Shown: in pieces, positions 7,106 through 12,578 of the stretch
How the letters are laid out: each line of letters opens with the position of its first letter
How positions within the stretch are numbered: position 1 is the first letter of the stretch
Source: Planctomycetota bacterium
Lineage (GTDB): Bacteria; Planctomycetota; Brocadiia; JAJRTI01
Assembly: GCA_024278415.1 (NCBI GenBank)
Contig: JAJRTI010000174.1
Location: 1 to 12,578, forward strand
Length of the DNA: 12,578 nt
Reading direction: 5' to 3'
Made by a program: the position numbers and the translations under genes
Notes under the pieces: model-generated
The model's input: only the letters and a program-made list of their open reading frames with translations
Told to the model about the DNA's origin: nothing
Databases searched by the model: none

Positions 7106-8551
7106 TCATTCGACCCGCCGCGTCCGCACAGAATCGCGGCGTCGGCGCCACAGGCTGAGCGCGACGCGGAACGCGCTCCACGCGTAGTTCCACAACTGAG
7201 CGAAGCTGCCGCATTTGCGCAACTGGCGGAACACGATTTCCGGGCGGAAATAGAAGCGACGGAAGAATTGGCGATGCGCGGCCACCAAATCGGCCGCGGT
7301 GAGGCCGTGTGGGATAAACACGGGGTCCCAATAGGAAAACTTGTCCCAGCCCACGTCGAGGATCTGTCCGTGCTGTGGCGCGATGCACCGGAACTCGGTC
7401 TTGGGAATCGGCGTGGCCAGCATCATCACCGCGTCCGTCAGCGGAATAGATCGAGCGAAGCGAATCGTGTCGGCGATGGTTTCCTGCGTCTCCTTCGGGC
7501 AGCCGATCATGAAATAGCCCTTGAGCGCGATGCCCGCTTCGGTGGCCCAACGGGCCGCGTCGCGCACCTGGGCCAGGGTGATCCGTTTGTTGAGCGCGTC
7601 CAGCACCTCCTGGTTGCCGCTCTCGACCCCGATGGCGATCTGCCAACAGCCCGAAGCCTTCATGGCGCGCAGCATCTCCTTGGACACGAGATCGACACGG
7701 GTCATGCACGTCCACGCGACGCGGGGGCGCCGCCGGCGGAGGCGTTCGGCCAGCTCGAAGGTGCGCGCGTTGTCGACGGTGAACGTGTCGTCCAGGAAGG
7801 CGATCTCCCGCGCGCCGAGCGCTCGCACCGCGTAGCCCACGACCTCCTCGACGTAGCCCGCGGAGGTGGCCCGATAGCGATGGCCAAACACGGAACGGTC
7901 ACAGTAGATGCACCGGAAAGGGCAACCCCGGCTCGTGATCACGCTCACCACCGGCTCGTAGCGATACCCGCCAAGCGAAGGCCGGTAGCGCGCAGGGCGC
8001 TCCAGCAGGTGATAGGAGGGCAGGGGCAGGCCGTCGAGATTCTCAATGTATGGCCGCCGAGGGTTGATGCGGACCTCGCCGTCTCGCATGTAGGCGAGAT
8101 TGGGAATGTCCGACGGGTCGCGGCCTTCGGCCAGCGCCGCGGTCAACTCCAGGAACGTGTGCTCGCCTTCCCACAGCACCGCGTAGTCGAAGCATTCGTG
8201 GCGAACGGTTCCTTCCGGGTCGGCCGTGGCGTGGCAGCCGCCGATCAGCATGGGCAAGTCGGGCCGGGCCGCCTTCACGGCGGCCGCGACGGACGCGGCG
8301 CGGGGAAAGGTGACCGTGGTGGAGGTGACGCCGCACACGTCGGCCCGGAACCCGAGGACACGCTCCACGATTGCGCGGTTGTCGAGCCCCCACGCCTCGG
8401 CGTCGATGATGCAGACGGCATCGCCCCGCTGCTCGGCGACCGCGGCCAGGCTGCACAGCCCCATGGGCATTTCCTGCGCGCCAATGTCCCGCATGTCGCG
8501 GCCATACCGCTCACGCGAAGTGATGGGCGGGTTGATCAGAACAACTCTCAC
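7106..8551 (-). CDS. B12-binding-domain radical SAM protein
   Basis: 481 aa from a GTG at 8551. The N-terminal domain (about 1-140) is the Rossmann-like cobalamin-binding type: VRVVLINPP at the start, MPMGLCSLAAVAEQRG (29-44) and GGCHATADPEGTV (104-116). The classical B12-ligand DxHxxG is absent, as in many BchE-like members. The radical SAM core has TSRGCPFRCIYCD with Cys210-x3-Cys214-x2-Cys217 for the 4Fe-4S cluster, FLDDTFTVD, the GVESGN strand and GYFMIGCPKET. Such enzymes do radical methylation, cyclisation or rearrangement on lipids, porphyrins or antibiotics; the substrate here is unknown. The longer frame back to 8665 is rejected because a good promoter (8622-8649) lies within it; the leader would be about 65 bases. 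A purine-rich GGAAAG serves as ribosome site. The gene follows the methyltransferase pair by 237 bp but has its own promoter. Confidence 0.88.
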   Translation of the reverse strand: MRVVLINPPITSRERYGRDMRDIGAQEMPMGLCSLAAVAEQRGDAVCIIDAEAWGLDNRAIVERVLGFRADVCGVTSTTVTFPRAASVAAAVKAARPDLPMLIGGCHATADPEGTVRHECFDYAVLWEGEHTFLELTAALAEGRDPSDIPNLAYMRDGEVRINPRRPYIENLDGLPLPSYHLLERPARYRPSLGGYRYEPVVSVITSRGCPFRCIYCDRSVFGHRYRATSAGYVEEVVGYAVRALGAREIAFLDDTFTVDNARTFELAERLRRRRPRVAWTCMTRVDLVSKEMLRAMKASGCWQIAIGVESGNQEVLDALNKRITLAQVRDAARWATEAGIALKGYFMIGCPKETQETIADTIRFARSIPLTDAVMMLATPIPKTEFRCIAPQHGQILDVGWDKFSYWDPVFIPHGLTAADLVAAHRQFFRRFYFRPEIVFRQLRKCGSFAQLWNYAWSAFRVALSLWRRRRDSVRTRRVE

Positions 8552-8621
8552 GTCTTGTCTTTCCGCTCCATCCGGTTGGGCCGATTGGGGGAGCCATGCG
8601 ATGCCGCGCAGTCGCCTGCGT

Positions 8622-8649
8622 ATCATACCCTCCCGTCCTGGCTCGTCAA
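8622..8649 (-). promoter_or_regulatory. Sigma-70-type promoter of the radical SAM gene
   Basis: On the minus strand TTGACG (8644-8649, five of six) is separated by 16 bases from TATGAT (8622-8627, five of six). Transcription would start near 8615, which rules out the upstream ATG codons at 8665 and 8626 and leaves the GTG at 8551. Confidence 0.65.
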
Positions 8650-8788
8650 GCTGAGCCGCGGCCATGGTCGGGGCCCACTGCCGGACCGTGGCGAGGGCGC
8701 CCTGGGGCAGGCGAGCAGGCCCTACGCGGCCGCAATCGCCGCCGCATCCGTCCGGAAAGCATGCACGCGGTGGCAGGCCCCAACCGCG

Positions 8789-9556
8789 TCAGGTTGCCAC
8801 TGGTTCGCGCAGGCGGCCCGACTTTTTTAGGTACTGCGCGGTCGCCCAGCCCAGCGTCAACCCAGCCAGCCCGGCCCCCAGCGCGATGAAGTACGCGTCG
8901 GACGGACGCGGATTGCGCAATGCCGCCTCATACCCCAGGAGCAGCAGCGTCGTGGAGAGCCACACATAGGTGGACCCGTGTTCCTTGGCGATGAGGCGCC
9001 GCCATTGGAATCGCATGCTGCCCATGGTCTGCCGCAGGCCCCGAGGATTGGGCAGCCATCGATTCACCCGCCGGCAATAATCGTCATACTCCTGGCCGAA
9101 CTTCTCGCGCAGGTAGGCTTCTTCCGCCGCGACGATCGAGATGTACATGAGCAACACGAACGGGATCCCGATTGCGTACACCCACGGGTTATTGTGGATG
9201 ATGAAGAGGCCCGTCGCCATGAGGATGTTGCCCAGGTAGAGGGGGTTGCGGCTGTGGTTGAAGAAGCCTTCCACCACGAGCGTCGTGGCGTAGACGCGGC
9301 CATCTTTCCCGCCGCGCTTGATGTACGCGTAGCCGATAACCGCCGCGCGCAGGATCTGGCCCGTGAGCGAGATGAGGATGCCCAGCGCGTCTACAGCCCA
9401 GTCCCAACGGCCGCTCGCGGTGAAGGTCGCAGGCCGGAACCCGGCGAACAGGCCCACCATGACGACGGGGAAGACGATGTTGCGGGAGCGAAAGAACCAG
9501 TTCCCGATGCCGACGAATCGCGTGGGGCGGGAATCTGCGTCAGAGGGCGTACTCAT
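8789..9556 (-). CDS. Isoprenylcysteine carboxyl methyltransferase / phospholipid methyltransferase family membrane protein
   Basis: 255 aa integral membrane protein. Hydrophobic segments lie near 26-42, 55-76, 107-120, 124-143, 197-209 and 222-240. The family signature is clear: [14 protein letters not shown] (97-110; the His-x2-NP-x-Y part binds SAM) and [25 protein letters not shown] (145-169; EE plus the Y-x2-Y-x3-V-x-R-x-LP tail). Relatives methylate isoprenylcysteine carboxyls in eukaryotes or phospholipids and other lipophilic substrates in bacteria; the substrate here is unknown. The C-terminal 85 residues add two more membrane segments beyond the usual core. Its ATG overlaps the TGA of the cmoA-like gene (ATGA, 9553-9556), so translation is probably coupled. 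It ends in TGA; no terminator is visible before the radical SAM promoter. Confidence 0.85.
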   Translation of the reverse strand: MSTPSDADSRPTRFVGIGNWFFRSRNIVFPVVMVGLFAGFRPATFTASGRWDWAVDALGILISLTGQILRAAVIGYAYIKRGGKDGRVYATTLVVEGFFNHSRNPLYLGNILMATGLFIIHNNPWVYAIGIPFVLLMYISIVAAEEAYLREKFGQEYDDYCRRVNRWLPNPRGLRQTMGSMRFQWRRLIAKEHGSTYVWLSTTLLLLGYEAALRNPRPSDAYFIALGAGLAGLTLGWATAQYLKKSGRLREPVAT

Positions 9557-10278
9557 TTCACTGCAATCATGCCGGCGAAGTTATACCAGCGGAAAAACTC
9601 TTCAAACTGTGAGAACCCCTGGCCCAAGAGCAAATCGCGATTCTCTTCGAGCCGGTAAGGGATGAGAACGTTTTCGAGCGCGGTGCGCTTCTGCGCGATC
9701 TCCAACTCGGAGTATCCGTTGCGCCTCTTCATCTCGTAGTAGTACTTGATGAAAAGGCGGTTGAACAGCGATTCCTCGAACATGAGCTTTTCGACGAGGA
9801 TCAGGCATCCCGCGTGCTTCAAGCCGCGGGCGATGCTGTTGATGATCCGCTCGCGATACAGCGGACGCACAAACTGGAGCGTCAGGATCATGACGACGAC
9901 CGATGCGTTCTCGACCATGAGCCCTTGGTTCATGTCCGCTTCGATCAGTTCATAGGGTCTGGTAAAGCCATGCTCCGCAAGCTTCTATCGGCCTTTCTGA
10001 AGCATTTCGGCCGAGCTGTCGATGCCCACGAATTTCACCTTGGGGTCCACCATGGTGTCGAGCGCCAGAAACGTGGTGCACGTGGAGCAGCCCAAATCGT
10101 AGAGGCAGGTCCCTTCCACGGCAAAATCCGCCGCCATCTCAGCGGTCATGCGTTGCATCTCGCCGTAGAAAGGAACCGATCGGTTCACCATGTCGTCAAA
10201 CACCGATGCGGTTTTGCGGTCAAATCTAAAATCTCGATTGCCTGCGTCTTCAGCTTCAAAAAGGTTATCTTGGCTCAT
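9553..10278 (-). pseudogene. cmoA: cmoA-like carboxy-SAM synthase gene interrupted by an in-frame TAG
   Basis: The full reading is 241 codons (E. coli CmoA has 247), opening at an ATG at 10278 with AGGGAGA upstream. CmoA converts SAM and prephenate to carboxy-SAM, used by CmoB in tRNA wobble-uridine modification. Matches: [13 protein letters not shown] (26-38), YDLGCS (60-65), [11 protein letters not shown] (83-93), ENASVVV (123-129), TLQFVRP (133-139) and [14 protein letters not shown] (185-198). The last contains the Arg equivalent to E. coli Arg199, which binds the carboxylate. Codon 98 (9985-9987) is TAG, and the same frame resumes at once with KLAEHGF. Two further changes hit conserved spots: the second Gly of motif I (GCSxG) is Cys67, and the Asn before TLQF is Ile131. 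Both fit single-base changes. Decay is the likeliest reading; assembly error or readthrough remain possible. 5' part: 97 aa, 9985-10278; 3' part: 9553-9984. Confidence 0.82.
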
Positions 10279-10342
10279 AGGGAATCTCCCTGGATGAGGG
10301 CGAGCGAAGTGGGCGAGCCCACTCACCCCGAGGGGCTCGGCG

Positions 10343-10348
10343 ATTATA
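10343..10348 (-). promoter_or_regulatory. Possible -10 element for the cmoA-like gene
   Basis: A perfect TATAAT on the minus strand, 64 bases upstream of the ATG at 10278. No convincing -35 hexamer lies at 16-18 bases. GTGGG-CGAG-CCCAC (10309-10322) and an overlapping GAGCCC/GGGCTC pairing would fall in the leader. Confidence 0.35.
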
Positions 10349-10434
10349 CTGCGACCTGTCTAGCCGTGGATGAAGCTTGAATGAATAGAAGTTAATGAGT
10401 CTCTGTCGCGAAATGCACGGAGCCCGATGGTCGC

Positions 10435-10454
10435 ACGCACGTCAGTGCGTTCCG
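10435..10454 (+). repeat. REP-like element, copy D (GTCA loop)
   Basis: ACGCAC-GTCA-GTGCGT is a perfect 6-bp stem with the same GTCA loop and TTCCG tail (10450-10454) as copy B, but with different stem bases. That is the pattern expected of a conserved fold. The CGCTTGTAG head is missing. Confidence 0.55.
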
Positions 10455-10480
10455 TTCTGTGGTTTCCCGCATTACCGGCC

Positions 10481-10511
10481 AGAGACGCTCTTACGAGCGC
10501 GCTACAAGCGC
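10481..10511 (-). repeat. REP-like element, copy E (GTAA loop)
   Basis: On the minus strand: GCGCTTGTAG head (10502-10511), hairpin CGCTC-GTAA-GAGCG (10486-10499), then TCTCTG. It shares the GTAA loop and CTCTG tail with copy C, and it faces copy D as C faces B. Confidence 0.55.
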
Positions 10512-10704
10512 CCGTCGCGCGGCATTTCGCGACGGACACTAATGAGGAGTGCGGCGGTTCGCCGCGAAGCTGGGTGCGCGCTCTTGGCGCAGAGCCGCCT
10601 GCCGGCGCAAGGCCGTTATCATAGACAAAGAGCCGCCAAGAAGGCAAGACCCCAAGCGCTGGCCCAACAAGGGGGTCGCCGCACTCGCGCGGAAGCCACT
10701 CCCT

Positions 10705-10772
10705 GCGCTGAAGCGCTAGGCTATTCTCAGTCGTCCCTGCTACGGGGCGCCGGGCTTAAGTTCGCGCCATTG
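10705..10772 (+). repeat. Composite hairpin module, degenerate copy
   Basis: Order: hairpin GCGC-TGAA-GCGC, GGCTATTC, TCAGTCGTCCCT..GGGG, then GCTTAAGTTCGCGCCATTG (10754-10772). The same order recurs at 11255-11338 (hairpin, GGCTATTC, ACTGTCGCCCC..GGGGC, GCTTAAGTTCGCACCATTG), so this is a diverged direct repeat of a composite unit. Confidence 0.5.
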
Positions 10773-10804
10773 GGGACAAAACCCGTGCTGGCGTTCAGCG
10801 ACAT

Positions 10805-10820
10805 CGACAACATGTTGTCG
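10805..10820. other. Perfect 16-bp palindrome
   Basis: CGACAACATGTTGTCG is exactly self-complementary. It could be an operator for a dimeric regulator or a hairpin stem. It is about 760 bases from the URO-D gene start and 530 from the cmoA-like start, too far for an ordinary operator of either. Confidence 0.6.
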
Positions 10821-11129
10821 TTCGGGTTCTTCGCTGTTTCGTGTGGGTAGCGTGGCTGCTGGTACAGTTCGAGGGATTCGATTCATCCCTGCCTGTCGCA
10901 TTCGCGACGCAGACAGGGCTTTGGGCCTAGAACAGAAGGTGATAGGATGCCTGTCTGCGTGCAGCACGCACAGGGAGGCCCGAAGCCGCCCTCCCTCCTG
11001 TCCTCGGGTCTGCTGGGCGCTCAGGCCGCTTCTCCGCCGTACGGCGCAATGGCGCTGACTTAGCGTTCGCCAGCGCCGTAGGCGCGGCAGTCAATAGCCA
11101 GGCGGCGGGGGTCAACGGCCGCCCGGGGG

Positions 11130-11193
11130 CCCAAGGCGTAAGCCTTGGGAACGCTGATCGTGGCGTTCACAGAGCCCCGCAAGGGGCGACAGT
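11130..11193 (+). repeat. Hairpin module 1
   Basis: CCCAAGGC-GTAA-GCCTTGGG (11130-11149), GAACGC/GCGTTC (11149-11168), then AGCCCC-GCAA-GGGGC-GACAGT (11173-11193). The last part is an inverted copy of 11281-11302, and a related ACTGTCGCCTC..GAGGC sits between them at 11212-11230. Confidence 0.6.
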
Positions 11194-11254
11194 ACCGTGC
11201 GAACGTGGCAGACTGTCGCCTCTACGAGGCTTTGGCGCCCTTGCGTGTTGGTTA

Positions 11255-11302
11255 CCCAAGGCTCACGCCTTGGGCTATTCACTGTCGCCCCTCGTTGGGG
11301 CT
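11255..11302 (+). repeat. Hairpin module 2
   Basis: CCCAAGGC-TCAC-GCCTTGGG (11255-11274) has the same 8-bp stem as module 1 with a different loop. CTATTC and ACTGTCGCCCC-TCGTT-GGGGCT (11281-11302) follow. Conserved stems with free loops imply selection on, or transposition of, the folded form. Confidence 0.6.
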
Positions 11303-11571
11303 TCCGAAGGCCATCCAGCGCTTAAGTTCGCACCATTGCGCCGTACGGCGAATTGCCCTATCCTCGCAACACGCGCGGGACATGATCGGCCACATTGTCA
11401 ACGGTGTCAAGGAGGAACTCGGTGCACGAGAAACAGTTGCTCGTGCTGCCGCTGGATTTGCGTCTGTGATTGGCCACGTCTTGTTCGTTCGACGCCGGGG
11501 GAGAAGCAGAGCCACCTGAAAGCTATGACACAACGCCTTTTTCAGATGAACGCAACACGAAAGGACCGGCG

Positions 11572-12578
11572 ATGACGGTATCATCCAAAGAGAGAGTCCT
11601 GCTGGCGCTTGCGCATGAGGAAACGGACCGCGTGCCCATTGCCACGGTCTGCGCCGGCATCAATCCGCCTGCGCTGAACGAGTTGGTGAAGCACCTCGGC
11701 CTCAAGAACGCGGCCGAAGTACGTGCATGGCTGGACAGTTTCGTCGACCTCAAGTCCGTCGCGCCGGACTACGCCGGCCCGAAGCTCCAAACGCGCGCGG
11801 ATGGAAGCCACGAGGACGCATGGGGCGTATGGCGCAGGCCTACAAGCTACGGCGCGGGAGCCTACAACGAGATATGCCGCCATCCCCTTGCCGACGCGCA
11901 GGACGTGAGCGACCTCGACAAGCATCGCTGGCCCACGCCGGACTGGTGGGACTTCGACGTCCTGCCCGACAAGATCGACCAAGCCAACTTGCAAGAGGAG
12001 CATGCCATCCTCATAGGCAACGGGAACATCTTCGAGAGCGCCTGGTACATGCGCGGGTTCGAGCAGATGTTCATGGACCTGGTGGTGAACCCGGAGCTGG
12101 CCCAAGAGATCATGCGCCGCGTGACCGACTACTACATTGCCTTTCTAACTCGCGCGCTCGACGCCGCGCAGGGAAAGGTGGACGTAGTCTTCACCGCGGA
12201 CGATGTCGCCGGGCAGAATGGGTTGCTCATGTCGCTGGATATGTGGGAGCAACATCTGAAGCCGCATCACGTCAGGATGAACGCGGCCCTCCACGAATTC
12301 GGCGTGAAGGTGATGTATCATTCCGATGGCGACGTGATGGACGCGGCGCCTGGCCTGATCGACATGGGAATCGACGTCCTCCAAGCGCTTCAATTCAGCG
12401 CCGGCAGCATGGATGCGCGAACCCTGAAGCAGAAGTACGGAGACAGGCTTTGCTTCGAGGGCGGCATCGACGTGCAGACCACGCTGCCCTTCGGAAGCGC
12501 TGAGGACGTGAGGCGCGAGGTCATCGAGCGCATCGAGGTCCTCGCGCACAACGGCGGCTACATCCTCGGGCCGTCTCA
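11572..12578 (+). CDS. Uroporphyrinogen decarboxylase (URO-D) superfamily protein, partial (3' end off the right edge)
   Basis: 335 codons from an ATG at 11572, preceded by AAAGGA at good spacing; the frame is open at the window end. MTVSSKERVLLALAHEETDRVPI is the usual opening of the non-HemE branch of this family. FTADDVAGQNGLLMS (207-221), VMYHSDGDV (247-255), FEGGIDVQTTLPFG (295-308) and GGYILGPS (328-335) match the TIM-barrel family blocks. The HemE N-terminal substrate motif (RQAGRYLPEY) is absent, so heme synthesis is unlikely. Relatives include cobamide-dependent methyltransferase proteins that bind zinc through His-x-Cys; here His250-x-Asp252 replaces that pair, so zinc-thiol methyl transfer is uncertain. 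Such proteins are highly multiplied in planctomycete-like genomes with mostly unknown substrates. Probably 10-60 residues are missing. No neighbour on this strand. Confidence 0.88.
   Translation, partial: MTVSSKERVLLALAHEETDRVPIATVCAGINPPALNELVKHLGLKNAAEVRAWLDSFVDLKSVAPDYAGPKLQTRADGSHEDAWGVWRRPTSYGAGAYNEICRHPLADAQDVSDLDKHRWPTPDWWDFDVLPDKIDQANLQEEHAILIGNGNIFESAWYMRGFEQMFMDLVVNPELAQEIMRRVTDYYIAFLTRALDAAQGKVDVVFTADDVAGQNGLLMSLDMWEQHLKPHHVRMNAALHEFGVKVMYHSDGDVMDAAPGLIDMGIDVLQALQFSAGSMDARTLKQKYGDRLCFEGGIDVQTTLPFGSAEDVRREVIERIEVLAHNGGYILGPS

Larger units (their letters stand above)
10392..10545. repeat. 154-bp unit bounded by inverted repeats
   Basis: The ends are imperfect 24-25 bp inverted copies, including a perfect 12-mer: GTCGCGAAATGC (10405-10416) and its complement GCATTTCGCGAC (10522-10533). 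Similar sequence extends outward to TTAATGA / CTAATGA. Inside sit REP-like copies D and E in facing orientation. There is no ORF of note; size and structure resemble a non-autonomous (MITE/BIME-like) element. Confidence 0.6.
11035..11350. repeat. 316-bp unit with inverted-repeat ends
   Basis: The left end 11035-11065 and right end 11319-11350 are inverted copies of about 31 bp. Each has CGCCGTACGGCG (itself palindromic) outermost, then a CAATGG-type block and a CTTAG/CTTAAG block. Inside are two related hairpin modules at 11130-11193 and 11255-11302. No ORF. The form suggests a non-autonomous mobile or REP-composite element. Confidence 0.6.
10279..11571. other. Gene-poor repeat region between divergent genes
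   Basis: About 1.3 kb separates the cmoA-like gene (minus) from the URO-D family gene (plus). Open frames here are built of repeats and differ between copies, and none has a good start plus protein-like composition. Besides the separately listed units it contains GTCGC-ATTC-GCGAC inside a larger imperfect hairpin (about 10889-10918), a CCTGTCTGCGTG / CACGCACAGG hairpin (about 10950-10974) and AGGGAGG / CCTCCCT (10972-10978 with 10990-10996). The stretch 10545-10700 shows only minor GC-rich palindromes. Confidence 0.7.

Noticed and set aside
8552..8665. Longer N-terminus for the radical SAM protein from 8665
   Set aside because: The extension contains the promoter hexamers at 8622-8649 and does not resemble the family, which begins at the VLINPP strand.
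9985..9987. Amber codon as recoded sense (pyrrolysine or code change)
   Set aside because: TAG ends three other genes in the window, and CmoA has no known pyrrolysine; a nonsense mutation or sequence error is simpler.
10395..10850. Plus-strand 151-codon frame
   Set aside because: It runs through REP hairpins and inverted repeats and has no protein-like pattern or ribosome site.
11145..11519. Plus-strand 124-codon frame ending before the URO-D gene
   Set aside because: Its first two thirds are translated repeat modules. The last 45 codons look mildly helical but have no ribosome site at the internal ATG (11382).
10279..11571. CRISPR array
   Set aside because: The repeats are palindromic, irregularly spaced and in mixed orientation, with no regular spacers and no cas genes.

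Overview
The window is GC-rich DNA, probably from an uncultured Gram-negative bacterium. Two things hint at a planctomycete-, lentisphaerote- or Hydrogenedentota-like lineage: a uroporphyrinogen-decarboxylase-superfamily protein that is not HemE, and dense palindromic repeats between genes. This assignment is inference and is not proven by anything here. Nearly all genes lie on the minus strand; only the last, partial gene is on the plus strand.

Layout by minus-strand transcription units, with coordinates running left to right. (1) 1-3192 is a nucleotide-sugar module read epimerase, GalU-like nucleotidyltransferase, then FKP-like GHMP kinase, which runs off the left edge. (2) 3543-4670 is a 375-aa protein I do not recognise. 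Its start lies 13 bases from nine tandem copies of a 7-bp repeat. (3) 4870-6639 is an MsbA-type ABC exporter. Upstream of it, 6690-6939 holds a promoter and an intrinsic terminator with no convincing ORF between them; this is either a free-standing small RNA or an attenuated leader. (4) 7106-8551 is a B12-binding radical SAM protein with its own good promoter, which fixes a GTG start. (5) 8789-10278 holds an isoprenylcysteine-methyltransferase-like membrane protein. Its start overlaps by 4 bp the end of a cmoA-like gene that carries an in-frame TAG and damaged SAM-binding positions.

10279-11571 is about 1.3 kb without a convincing gene. It is packed with inverted repeats and hairpins: a 154-bp unit with inverted ends, a 316-bp unit with inverted ends, a perfect 16-bp palindrome, and members of a REP-like family that also occurs at 2025-2051 and 3367-3454. 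The plus-strand URO-D family gene starts at 11572 and runs off the right edge.

Functionally, units 1 and 3 would suit envelope glycan or lipid assembly: sugar activation and modification, plus an exporter. Units 4 and 5 combine SAM chemistry (a Cx-SAM synthase relative), a membrane methyltransferase and a B12/radical-SAM enzyme, but no pathway can be named from the sequence. The observations most worth following are the promoter-terminator unit at 6690-6939, the nonsense-interrupted cmoA, the REP-like family with two loop types, and the nucleotide-sugar enzymes with altered signature motifs.
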